Assembly (NCBI RefSeq): GCF_964019385.1
Contig: NC_088655.1
Coordinates: 8,654,333-8,718,332 of the forward strand
Origin: Sycon ciliatum
Lineage: Eukaryota; Porifera; Calcarea; Leucosolenida; Sycettidae
Direction: 5' to 3'
Length of the DNA stretch: 64,000 bases
The notes under the pieces were generated by a model that ran no database searches, was not told the origin of the DNA, and saw nothing but the letters and a program-made list of their open reading frames with translations. Position 1 is the stretch's first letter. Every line of letters starts with the position of its first letter. A program made the position numbers and the translations under genes. Below, piece by piece: positions 31,339 to 42,600 of this stretch.

Positions 31339-31662
31339 TTAGCTGTCACCATGCTGTGCATGCTCAGCAGTGTAATTGAATGGAAGAAAACAATTACTTT
31401 GGTGTTTTGCAGCTCTATTTCGTTCCCTGACGGGAACCAAATCTAGATGTAGGAACCTGTTGAGCAGGAGAGTGACACATGTCTTCCCGAAGGCTGTCCA
31501 GGCTGCAGTGGTGATGAAGAAGACACGATCATCACCCCGAGATTGATTGTAGTGAATTGGAAAACTCATGGTGAATTTGCTTCCACTCCAAGGCAATGTC
31601 GAGGTATGAAGGGTGCTTGTACAACCTTCCAAAGTGAAGAGGAGATGAACATGGCTTTGCAT
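31339..31662 (-). other. Duplicated 107-residue frame in the left arm
   Basis: The frame contains WTAFGKTCVTLLLNRF and ends HAQHGDS. It is almost identical to 36133-36456 in the right arm, differing by a few residues. The family is unrecognised. It may be maintained merely because arms of long inverted repeats tend to be homogenised. Confidence 0.3.
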
Positions 31663-31970
31663 AGCTGTTGTTCTATCCCAACTTACCTACTCTTGGTGGT
31701 ACCGTAGTGCTATATTGCAAATTTCGTGGACGAACAACTCTAGTCACTAGTGGCTAGTAAGCAACACTAACAGGTGAGATTTTTCAATTTGACAAAAATT
31801 GTTTTTGTTTGAGAACTGACAGTGGCAGTCATTAGACTCAGTAGGTGTCTCTCTGCTGCTTCTTTCCCTTCATCGGTAGAGTTGTTCTTGAAGTAAAAAT
31901 AAATAGAAAATGTGGAACAAAAATCTTATCATGTAGTTCGAATTTCAACTTCAAAGTATGTGTACAACAA

Positions 31971-32631
31971 ATCACAAAATTTCAAGGTGGTGCTGTGCAT
32001 TGAAAAAGACTGGGAGCTGGCAGCAATGGAAAGGGTAGAAACGAAACCAGTAATGTAGAGTATTCATAAGGTAGAGGGAACTGAAAACGGGAGAAGAGTA
32101 GTGAGCATTTCAGTTTGAAGTATTGTCAATAGACAGCATTGTGTTGCATTCGTTGTGAATATTGTGTGAATCTAATAATTGGCGGAGGGTAGTGATTAGG
32201 CAGAGTATTGTTACAATACAAGTTACTTTGTGAGCAGATAGCAACCAATATCACGGCATGGTTTAGACAGGAACTGATAAATGTCACGAAATTGCTAATC
32301 CAAAATTTCAATAATTATTATCACATGGCACGTGATTGTTGCCCGTACTCCAGCGAATCAGCACCTTTCGCGCCGCGGGCAATAATATGCGATATTGCCC
32401 GCAAAAAATAGTTTATTTGCCCGCAAAAAAATAGTTTATTTCAGTGATCGCGTGACTACGACGACTCTGTACTGTAGACTGTACCGTGTACTACGACGAG
32501 TCGCAGTGTAGCATTGAGTAATTTGAGACGAAGATGGAATTCTTTTTGGAGATGGACATCCCGGCAATGGACATGGCCTCGGACGTCTGCCGTGTGCTGC
32601 TTGCAGGGATCATTTGTTCAGTCATGTTGGC
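31971..32631. other. Interior of long-TIR element, left part
   Basis: No gene is established. Near 32370-32445 GCCCGCAAAAAATAGTTTATT is tandemly repeated. An ATG-initiated stretch at 32534-32630 (MEFFLEMDIPAMDMASDV...) runs open up to the LTR element and could be a small first exon, but this is weak. Confidence 0.35.
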
Positions 32632-34245
32632 TGTTGTGATCTCGAACTCGTCAGTCACTGAACTGATTTTATTGTAAAGAAGACACGAACTTATAGAGTG
32701 TGAAGAAGAGTATAGCGAGATAGAGAGCGGTGGAAGGAGAGCCACTGGACAGCTGGATAGTGTATCAATAAGCGCACGAGGGGAAGGCTAGACAGTATGT
32801 CTCTAGACATCAATAGGTATTGTACGAAAGGCCAGTCAATAGTACTAAAGAGTGAAGTCAACCACAACACAGACAATAGCTTCAGACAATCATGACAGGC
32901 ATGATACGGATGATATAACATCTCCCCTTTCAAGCAAAGAGTGAAAACAGAGGGCAAAGAGGCCAAATAGAACTGGAGCATTTGATACTAGAGCCAGCAG
33001 AGAAAGAGCGCAACCATGCGTTATGTGGAAGGAGTGTGAGCACAAAGAGCAAGACGCAGAGATCAGAGTGCGACTCTACGAGTACAGAATACGAGTAGAA
33101 AGTACGTGGAGTTACCCTAAGAATGGACAGTCCATGTCAGCATCGCACTCACGGACAGCATGACTGTTTGGTGCTGTGGTGGTACTTACAGTAACACAAC
33201 CCACGGATTTCTGACTTGTGTCACGGTGGCGCTGTTGCACGTTGACACACGCGGAAGTGACCTAGTTTCTTGCGAGTCTTTGTCTGTAGCTGGGCAATCA
33301 CGCCGAGGGTGAGCTGCACCACCACAGACTCGATGGATCGTTACTACACTGAGGCAACGATGTCGGAGGTCAAACAGTACGACGAGTTGTCTGAGGTTTC
33401 CGCCGCGTTTGCGAGGGGCGGTGAACCCGGGAGAGACTTGCGGAGCGCCATCTCTGTCCTCTCCGTTCGCAGGTAAGTTTCGGCCTGCTCGACAGTTGTG
33501 GTAGCGGTCTGAGGCGCTGGACGGAGGAGGAAGACTTGGGCATCGGCCGGGAGGGCCACGATCAGTTGTTCTCGAACGAGGAGGTCATCAGGGTCATTGA
33601 CGTCGTTCGAGGACTATGCAGGAGCTGCGATGAGACTTACACGAGGAGCTGCGACCGGTAGGAACGCGGAGGCAGGGAGACTGCTTAGAAGCAGACGGAC
33701 GGATTCTGCTTAGAGTTAGAGGTAGACGGACGGATTCTGCTTAGAGGCAGACGGACGTTTCTGCTTAGAGACAGACGGACGGTATCTGCAGTGAGGCAGA
33801 CAAACGGTTTCTGCAATGAGGCAGACGGCCGATTTCTGCAATGAGGCAGAATTGCTAGAGAGAGCCTGAGTGAGAGGGCTAAAACGAGTAAAGAGGAGTA
33901 CAGTTTGAGGACTAAGCAACTCAGCTGGATTCGGAATCAAGCCGCTTCTGACACCATGTTGTGATCTCGAACTCGTCAGTCACTGAACTGATTTTATTGT
34001 AAAGAAGACACGAACTTATAGAGTGTGAAGAAGAGTATAGCGAGATAGAGAGCGGTGGAAGGAGAGCCACTGGACAGCTGGATAGTGTATCAATAAGCGC
34101 ACGAGGGGAAGGCTAGACAGTATGTCTCTAGACATCAATAGGTATTGTACGAAAGGCCAGTCAATAGTACTAAAGAGTGAAGTCAACCACAACACAGACA
34201 ATAGCTTCAGACAATCATGACAGGCATGATACGGATGATATAACA
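32632..34245 (-). mobile_element. Short non-autonomous LTR retrotransposon (TRIM-like)
   Basis: Two 289-bp direct repeats (32632-32920, 33957-34245) look identical by eye and have TG...CA ends. On the minus strand the sequence after the 5' LTR begins TGGTGTCAGAAGCGG, a typical primer-binding site, and GAAAGGGGAGA precedes the 3' LTR as a polypurine tract. The 1.04-kb interior shows no gag or pol, so the element is non-autonomous. Only GGC is shared at the two borders, so no clear 5-bp duplication is visible. Identical LTRs point to a young insertion. Treated as a fossil; it is not coding. Confidence 0.85.
33690..33855. repeat. Short tandem repeat inside the TRIM-like element
   Basis: About six diverged units of roughly 25-30 bp contain GCAGACGGACGG and TTTCTGC. 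Confidence 0.7.
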
Positions 34246-34546
34246 GGCAGCCTGACCGTCGGTAAGCTTGTGGATAAGATTCAGTTCTGCTCGAAGTGGT
34301 ACTGTGATCACAAACAATTATTTGAAATAACCCAAATTCAACTCTGCGTCGTACGTTTTCAGATCCTCGCAAAGTCACTGACTGTGTGTGGTCTTCATGT
34401 GCCACGCAAAACTCTTACCAGGCCCATCTGTCCTCTGCCTGCACCTTTGCTTGAACAACAAACACAATTCAGGAATGTTTTGCAATGAAAAATACAGCTA
34501 TCTGGAGCTGAAAAAAAGAAGAAAAATTGTCCTCAGAATTACACAC

Positions 34547-34601
34547 CAGGGAGTCGTCAAATACTTGCACTTGTTGCAGTACTGTATTTGACAACTTCCT
34601 G
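34547..34601. mobile_element. 55-bp relative of the hAT-like micro-element
   Basis: The ends CAGGGAGTCGTCAAATAC and GTATTTGACAACTTCCTG are near-perfect inverse copies. The flanking octamers TTACACAC and ATACACAT agree at 6 of 8 positions. It resembles the 40-42 bp elements in the A blocks. Confidence 0.6.
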
Positions 34602-34930
34602 ATACACATGTAAACATGAAGAAACTCTTTGTGGTAGCACTCTTACTTTTTCAACTGAAATTATGATTCTGCTGTATTTTATTGTCGTTGCCATGTCTAT
34701 TGCTATGACGATGCGGTGCCGGCACTTTTTTTTCTGTCTCCGTCTTTCAGTACTGTATACTCTCTGATGGCCTGTAGCAGACTTTTTGTTAGGGTGTAGG
34801 AGAAATATCTTCATTTTTCCTGTTTTGATAATGATAGCACATCAATATACATTGTGGTCATAATGTGTTGGCATTTGGGCTGATTTCAACAGCAGCGCAA
34901 TGGTCTGCTCTGTGGGCCATGTGATAAATT

Positions 34931-35062
34931 TGTTATCGCATGGTTGCTGCGGGCCTTATGGCATATTATTGCCCCGAGAGGTTAGCCCGAGGGCCGTAGA
35001 CCCGAGGGCTAACCTCGAGGGGCAATAATATGCCATAAGGCCCTTGCAACCATGCGATAACA
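34931..35062. repeat. 132-bp near-perfect palindrome
   Basis: TGTTATCGCATGG at the left is matched by CCATGCGATAACA at the right. The arms, about 60 bp each, pair almost throughout (including GGCATATTATTGCCCC and GGGGCAATAATATGCC), closing on a short centre near 34990-35005. It could fold into a long hairpin. It is possibly a palindromic MITE; no clear target duplication was seen. Confidence 0.8.
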
Positions 35063-35504
35063 TATACTTATCCCCTGAGTAGTATTTTTTATTATGGTGT
35101 TCTCCTGTGTTTACATGCAGAGCCTTGACGTTGCTGGACGAGCGACAATACAAATTACATAAACATGTAGCTCATGATGTGGAATGACTGCCGTATCGCA
35201 TTGCCAATGCAAACCCATCCTGTGTCAGTGCAGCCATCCAGCAACTTCAACTCCTCGGACCAGATGCCGCTGCAGCTGAACACCATTCCGATGGAAAGCC
35301 AGGAGTTGATAGCGAAGCATTCTGGTCTGCACAGTACAAGGCAAAGAACAATTATGAATTATAACGCATTGTAATCCTTCCCACACTTCTTTGTAAAATC
35401 AAACAAACAGTGCCATTATCACAACACTTGATCACTCATCTTGATAGAGGTATTTTCCATTGTGCTGGCCCAGTATCTGCACCAGGAAGACCATGTTCAC
35501 TTAC

Positions 35505-35735
35505 ACGTATCTTGTGTGTGTTCGTGCGTGTGTGTTTGTGTATTCGTCTGTGCACACGTGTGTGTGTGGGGGGGGGGGGGGGTCCTACGCACATGTGTAT
35601 GGGTAGGAGTGTGTGTGTGTCGGAGGGGGTACATGCACATGTGTATGGATGTGCGCGCTGCACGCGCGTGTCTGTGGGATGGGGTGGGGGTGCACGCACA
35701 TGTGTACATGTGTGTGCACAATACAGCATGTGTGC
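35505..35735. repeat. GT-rich and G-run simple repeat
   Basis: Degenerate (GT)n with ACACATGTGT-type words and a G run at about 35568-35582. It explains the cysteine/valine- and histidine/threonine-rich short frames here. Confidence 0.85.
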
Positions 35736-36132
35736 ATGTGTTCGTTGAACACAGATGGTCCTCCTGATTCCATAAACTTTGTGATCATTGTGATTTCATG
35801 TGCTTTGAAGTTGAAATTCGCAATACATGTACTGATGCTTGATTAGATTTATGTTCCACATGTTCTATTTATTGTATTTTACTTCAAGCACCTGTACTAT
35901 TCAAGCACAACCCTACCAATGAAGGGAAAGAAGCAGCAGAGAGACACCTACTGAGTCTAATGACTGCCACTGTCAGTTCTCAAACAAAAACAATTTTTGT
36001 CAAATTGAAAAATCTCACCTGTTAGTGTTGCTCACTAGCCACTAGTGACTAGAGTTGTTCATCCACGAAATTTGCAATAATGTAGCACTACGGTACCACC
36101 AAGAGTAGGTAAGTTGGCATAGAACAACAGCT

Positions 36133-36456
36133 ATGCAAAGCCATGTTCATCTCCTCTTCACTTTGGAAGGCAGTACAAGCACCCTTCATACCTCGACATT
36201 GCCTTGGAGTGGAAGCAAATTCACCATGAGTTTTCCAATTCGCTACAATCGATCTCGGAGTGATGATCGTGTCTTCTTCATCACCACTGCAGCCTGGACA
36301 GCCTTCGGGAAGACATGTGTCACTCTCCTGCTCAACAGATTCCTACATCTAGATTTGGTTCCCGTCAGGGAACGAAATAGAGCTGCAAAACACCAAAGTA
36401 ATTGTTTTCTTCCATTCAATTACACTGCTGAGCATGCACAGCATGGTGACAGCTAA
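36133..36456 (+). other. Duplicated 107-residue frame in the right arm
   Basis: Inverted partner of 31339-31662. Both frames point from the interior of the element towards its ends. No domain was recognised. Confidence 0.3.
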
Positions 36457-36622
36457 GCAATTCGCACGTCATCAAGCCCAATTTCCAAATATGGAAGGTG
36501 TTATTTTTGAAATTTGACGCGGTTCCTCTTCTCTGATCGGCTCGAGACATAGCTCATCGGAGTCAGTGCCCAATTCCCCTTCAGATAAACCATACTTCTT
36601 TTTGGCGTTCAGTTTCCCTTTG

Positions 36623-36985
36623 AAAAATAAATAAATTTGACGGGTTCGGGTACCGGGCCGGTCAAGAACAATGAGTGGTACAACTCCCTGGTCAAGAACC
36701 ACCTTCCGCTTCCGTGGGACGCCACCACCCCATGATCAGGCGTCAGATGAGGCTCTTAAACGGTGGGGGGGGGGACAGATCAGATCCACCAACCATGAGC
36801 CAAAGGCCTAAATCCCATTTGCCACATCCATGATTTACTCATGCCAGGCCACGAGTTCCCAATAAACTGTGAGTCGCAGCACGGTTGGAAAAATCCTTCC
36901 GCTTCCAAGCAGGACTTGAACCTGGTACCTCTCGTTCCTCAATCATGGTCTTAGACCAACCCACTGTGCCTGCCGGGGCCTTAGC
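36623..36985 (-). repeat. tRNA-derived SINE
   Basis: On the minus strand the head near 36975-36895 has a TGGGTTGGTCTAAGACC A-box-like segment and GGTTCAAGTCC, a perfect B box, at tRNA spacing. A non-tRNA body follows down to about 36630. The right border is the GGTCACAC-family fragment that begins near 36983. Confidence 0.65.
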
Positions 36986-37007
36986 GGAGGCAAAAAGCGT
37001 AACTACC

Positions 37008-37391
37008 CTGTCCCTGCGGGAAATTGCGGAAAAACTCTCGAAAACTTGCGCAAGAAATTGCGGCAGAAAACAAAAAAAATGCGAAGAAAAGTGCGGAATG
37101 ATGCAGAACTTGCCAGCAATTCGCGGAATTATTTACAGAAAAGTGCGGATTTTGGGCCAAATCACGAAATTTGTTGCATCGTATATCTACTCGGGAGTAG
37201 TCCGAGTTGTACTATGCAAATACCCTACACGATCATGGAAAGCACTGCGTGAAAAGTGCATAAAAAGTGAGATATAGTGCAGAAAACAACAAAAAATGTG
37301 GGAAATCGCGTATTTTGCTGAAAATCGCGGGTTTGGGCGAAAATCGCGAAATTTGTTGCATCCGTGGAATCGCGATTTCCTGGCATGACAG
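37008..37391. mobile_element. CTGTCCC-ended MITE with 6-bp duplication
   Basis: The left end CTGTCCCTGCGGGAAATTGC is matched by an imperfect inverse ending CATGACAG. ACTACC flanks both sides (37002-37007, 37392-37397). It sits in a GGTCACAC-family end whose uninterrupted form (GCGTAACTACCGCAGCC) is seen at 26260. It is 384 bp and non-coding. Confidence 0.82.
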
Positions 37392-37439
37392 ACTACCGCA
37401 GCCGCTTTCGCAGAACACACGATTCAGCGGTCACACATA

Positions 37440-37655
37440 CATAATTATAATAGCGCTTTCGATCACACGCATTTCGGTCAATTCTAGAATTAGTTATTGT
37501 TGATGCACAGTTCGATTACACAAAAAGTGACAAATTCCGTCGTTAGAATTGATTTTATCCAATTCCGTCAAATCCGTTAATTCTGAATAGAGGGCGGAAT
37601 TTCTCTAATTCTGGCGCCAGAATTGCACACTCGGTGTGTTACCGGTCTGGTCATG
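37440..37655. repeat. Macro-repeat tail segment, copy 1 continued
   Basis: Matches 14640-14844, the segment directly before the fossil LTR, including the word GTTGATGCACAGTTCGATTA. Confidence 0.75.
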
Positions 37656-37947
37656 TGTTGTATCCGGTCGGCCCAGGGTTAGACATAACTAACTCACTAA
37701 ACCTTCTTCTTACAAAGCCGTGCAGTGGTGGCCACTTGGAGAGAGAGTCCACCAACAGAATTACTCTTACGCACGCACGCACATATACCTAGACATACTC
37801 TCACACACACACTCAGGCGTAATTATACAGACATGTACACTCACACCAGCGTTCAGGTTTACTCACATCTTCAACGAAGGTAACTTAGTTCAAGAGATGA
37901 TATGAGAGCACAAGGCAAGAGAGACAAAAGCCGAAGGCGGAAGGCAA

Positions 37948-38000
<53 letters not shown>

Positions 38001-38354
38001 CGAGAGAGAGAGAGAGAGAAAGGCGATTGCCATAATATCTAACTACGGGCAGGAGGCTGACCCCCCCGTACGAACTATAGGACAAATTATGAACCATAGT
38101 ACATCCGCATGCCGCATGTTGCAATGTACCAAAACTTAGCAATAATGTGTATAAACTGTATCACAAAGAGCGGAAGCCAGCTAAGGAAATACAGGGTATA
38201 ACAAATAAGGAAGGTGCCAGACTTTGTGTGAAGACATAAAAAAAGGCGATTAGGAATCCGTTTACGGGAGATAAATAAATAATTAGACGCCTAAATAAGG
38301 GAGACTTGTCACGTAGAGGCCTAAAAGGCGCGTGTCAATAGTATGGATACGACA
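37656..38354 (-). mobile_element. Fossil LTR, copy 2
   Basis: Homologue of 14845-15748 with the same inverted ends and the same outer flank. It is shorter mainly because its (GA)n run is reduced. Old and broken; part of the duplicated macro-repeat. Confidence 0.7.
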
Positions 38355-38610
38355 TATCCCCCGCTTACACGGAAAAAAGAACACGTCCTCGTGTTATAAG
38401 TAACTTAATAAATTAGACTACGAGTATAGGTAACAATTTAGACTAAACGAGTGCAGGTCAAATTGGAGTCCCTACCAACATTTTTCCAAAAACTAACTGC
38501 AATATCGAACACAACCAATCCAGTCAGTACCACTGAAGTCACTTACTCGTGCCACACAGGACTCCCAAACAGCTGGGGCGGATGGCGGGAACGCGGGGTT
38601 CGCCTTTCGA

Positions 38611-39291
38611 TCACGCCAACTGGCGGAGCACTGTCAAATACCCGAACTGTGTCCTCCTTGTCTCTGGCGGCGGTGGTTGTCCGTTGGCACCAATTGACTT
38701 CGGGCCATGGTCAGAGGTTTCCTTTTCCAGCTCCTTATAAAGGCGGTCGGCAAAATCCTCTGACAATGTAGCGGCGGATCCTGTGTCAATCACAGCGTTT
38801 ACTGGACATTCATTCACCACTCCAGGCACCAACATGTCCGCACGCTCACTCGCATGTTCAAAGAAGACCGAACACATAGATCAGGCTATTGTTTTCTGTC
38901 GCAGTCTAAGTTTTGCAGATACTGACTTCAACCCCAGGGTTCCAGTTCCCGGGAAAATCTACAAAAGCAGATGCAAACGACCTCCCGTCATTTACAGCAC
39001 AGCCTTGAAGCTGTGCTCTTCGTTAATAATGACCACTCTCGGAGGAAGTACTCCGACAGACTGAGAATCCGCAGAAAAGGGCACTAGACTAGAGCCATTT
39101 CGCCGTTAAAGAGCGGTAAAAACCGTACTCTTCTGCTCTGCTGTTAATCCCCTGGGTGGTTTCTCTGACAATTTCCCAGGAAATGGGGCATACTCCTCCA
39201 GCTCATAAAGTTCCAATGGGTCCCTCGGGATCATTGTGTTTTGAACCATTATGTTGGGGGTCTCGACGCCCAGAGCTTGGAAGATAATCAA
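38611..39291 (-). pseudogene. Fossil retropepsin-like region, copy 2
   Basis: Duplicate of 16005-16690 with the same VIDTGSAATLS signature on the minus strand. It lies at the same distance from the fossil LTR and is a broken remnant with several breaks. Confidence 0.6.
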
Positions 39292-39683
39292 TCAGGCTTC
39301 CGGTAAATTCAGGGCATGGTCATCGCAGAATGAGAGCTATCCGATCTCTAAAGAGCGGTAATATCATCAGCTATATCCCAGAGGCTAATTCATAATTTTC
39401 TTGTAGGAAAATTTGATTGAGACATAAGTAATTTTCAGCGAAGAGACTATTTGATTTGAGAATGGTGTGTGCAGGGATCTCTACGTAATGAAGTGGCTGC
39501 AGTGGAGCTTGCGTACCATAAGAAATCCTCTATTTCTATTCAACTAATAGAAACATCTTTGCAAAAAAACATACATAAAGATGTACTTGATAATCATTAT
39601 TGAAAAGACGTTTCTATCAGTTTTATAGAAATTAATGATTAGGAAACTGAAGTAATAAGCATGATGACCTAGTAATTTTCAGC
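39292..39683. repeat. Left flank of the 39-bp minisatellite, copy 2
   Basis: Matches 16700-17154, lacking about 60 bp present there, and holds the same inverted AGAAACGTCTTT-type pair. No gene seen. Confidence 0.7.
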
Positions 39684-42600
39684 GTGTATCAGGCGTGTAC
39701 CAGCGTACATGCCAGCAGTCACTCAGTCACTTTGAATGGCGGGGTACCAGCGTACATGCCAGCAGTCACTCGGACTGGCGAGGTACCAGCGTACATGCAA
39801 GCATTCAATCTGACTGGCGGGGTACCAGCGTACATGCCAGCAGTCACTTTGACTGGCGGGGTACCAGCGTACATGCCAGCAGTCACTTTGACTGGCGGGG
39901 TACCAGCGTACATGCCAGCAGTCACTCTGACTGGCGGGTTACCAGCGTACAAGCCAGCAGTCACTCTGACTGGCAGGGTATCAGCGTACATGCCAGCAGT
40001 CACTTTGACTGGCGGGTATCAGCGTACATGCCAGCAGTCACTCTGACTGGCGGGGTACCAGCGTACATGCCAGCATTCACTCTGACCGGCGGGGTACCAG
40101 CGTACATGCCAGCAGTCACTCTGACTGGCGGGGTACCAGCGTACATGCCAGCAGTCACTCTGACTGGCGGGGTACCAGCGTACATGCCAGCAGTCACTCT
40201 GACTGGCGGGGTACCAGCGTACATGCCTGCAGTCAATCTGACTGGCGGGGTACCAGCGTACATGCCAGCAGTCACCGTGACTGGCATGGTACCAGCGTAC
40301 ATGCCAGCAGTCACTTTGACTGGCGGGGTACCAGCGTACATGCCAGCAGTCACTCTGACTGGCGGGTGACCAGCAAACATGCCAGCAGTCACTCTGACTG
40401 GTGGGGTACCAACGTACATGCCTGCAGTCAATCTGACTGGCGGGGTACCAGCGTACATGCCAGCAGTCAATCTGATTGGCGGGGTACCAGCGTACATGCC
40501 AGCAGTCACTGTGACTGGCGGGGTACCAGCGTACATGCCAGCAGTCACTCTGACTGGCGGGGTACCAGCGTACATGCCAGCAGTCACTCTGACTGACTGG
40601 GTACCAGCGTACATGCCAGCAGTCACCGTGACTGGCATGGTACCAGCGTACATGCCAGCAGTCACTTTGACTGGCGGGGTACCAGCGTACATGCCAGCAG
40701 TCACTCTGACTGGCGGGTTACCAGCGTACATGCCAGCAATCACTCTGACTGGTGGGGTACCAACGTACATGCCTGCAGTCAATCTCACTGGCGGGGTACC
40801 AGCGTACATGCCAGCAGTCAATCTGACTGGCGGGGTACCAGCGTACATGCCAGCAGTCACTGTGACTGGCGGGGTACCAGCGTACATGCCAGCAGTCACT
40901 CTGACTGGCGGGGTACCAGCGTACATGCCAGCAGTCACTCTGACTGACTGGGTACCAGCGTACATGCCAGCAGTCACCGTGACTGGCATGGTACCAGCGT
41001 ACATGCCAGCAGTCACTTTGACTGGCGGGGTACCAGCGTACATGCCAGCAGTCACTCTGACTGGCGGGTTACCAGCGTACATGCCAGCAGTCACTATGAC
41101 TGGCGGGGTACCAGCGTACATGCCAGCAGTCACTCTGACTGACGGGGTACCAGCGTACGTGCCAGTCACTCTGACGGACGGGGTACCAGCGTACATGCCA
41201 GCCATTCTGACTGGCGGGGTACCAGCGTACATACCAGCAGTCACTCTGACTGGTGGGGTACAACCGTAGATGCCAGCAGTCACTTTGACTGGCGGGGTAC
41301 CAGCGTACATGCCAGCAGTCACTTTGAATGGCGGGGTACCAGCGTACATGCCAGCAGTCACTCTGACTGGCGGGGTACCAGCGTACATGCGAGCAGTCAC
41401 TCTGACTGGCGGGGTATCAGCGTACATGCCAGCAGTCACTTTGACTGGCGGGGTACCAGCGTACATGCCAGCAGTCACTTTGACTGGCGGGGTACCATCG
41501 TACATGCCAGCAGTCACTCTGACTGGCGGGGTACCAGCGTACATGCCAGCAGTCACTCTGACTGGCGGGGTACCAGCGTATATACCAGCAGTCACTTTGA
41601 CTGGCGGGGTACCAGCGTACATGCCAGCAGTCACTCTGACTGGTGGGGTACCAACGTACATGCCTGCAGTCAATCTGACTGGCGGGGTACCAGCGTACAT
41701 GCCAGCAGTCACTCTGACTGGCGGGGTACCAGCGTACATGCCAGCAGTCACTCTGACTGGGGGGGGGGGGGGGGGGGTACCAGCGTACATGCCAGCAGTC
41801 ACTCTGACTGGCGGGGTACCATCGTACATGCCAGCAGTGACTGTGACTGGCGGGGTACCAGCGTACATACCAGCAGTCACTCTGACTGGCGGGGTACCAG
41901 CGTACATGCCAGCAGTCACTCTGACTGGCGGGGTACCAGCGTTCATGCCTGCAGTCAATCTGACTGGCGGGGTACCAGCGTACATGCCAGCAGTCACTCT
42001 GACTGGCGGGGTACCAGCGTACATGCCTGCAGTCAATCTGACTGGCGGGGTACCAGCGTACATGCCAGCAGTCACCGTGACTGGCATGGTACCAGCGTAC
42101 ATGCCAGCAGTCACTTTGACTGGCGGGGTACCAGCGTACATGCCAGCAGTCACTCTGACTGGCGGGTTACCAGCAAACATGCCAGCAGTCACTCTGACTG
42201 GTGGGGTACCAACGTACATGCCTGCAGTCAATCTGACTGGCGGGGTACCAGCGTACATGCCAGCAGTCAATCTGATTGGCGGGGTACCAGCGTACATGCC
42301 AGCAGTCACTGTGACTGGCGGGGTACCAGCGTACATGCCAGCAGTCACTCTGACTGGCGGGGTACCAGGGTACATGCCAGCAGTCACTCTGACTGACTGG
42401 GTACCAGCGTACATGCCAGCAGTCACCGTGACTGGCATGGTACCAGCGTACATGCCAGCAGTCACTTTGACTGGCGGGGTACCAGCGTACATGCCAGCAG
42501 TCACTCTGACTGGCGGGTTACCAGCGTACATGCCAGCAATCACTCTGACTGGTGGGGTACCAACGTACATGCCTGCAGTCAATCTCACTGGCGGGGTACC

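Larger units (their letters stand above)
34246..35794. other. Interior of long-TIR element, right part
   Basis: No gene is recognised. It contains the 55-bp micro-element, the palindrome at 34931-35062 and a GT/G-rich simple-repeat zone at about 35505-35735. Confidence 0.4.
31175..36622. mobile_element. 5.4-kb element with 0.8-kb terminal inverted repeats
   Basis: The left arm (about 31175-31970) and right arm (about 35795-36622) are inverted copies at high identity by eye, beginning AAAGGGAAACTGAACGCC. Each arm carries the same 107-residue frame (31339-31662 minus, 36133-36456 plus), reading outwards. The interior holds an LTR-type element (32632-34245), palindromes and simple repeats, but no transposase, polymerase or integrase that I can recognise. 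It could be a long-TIR DNA transposon whose core is deleted or unrecognisable, or a duplicated inverted segment. Confidence 0.6.
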
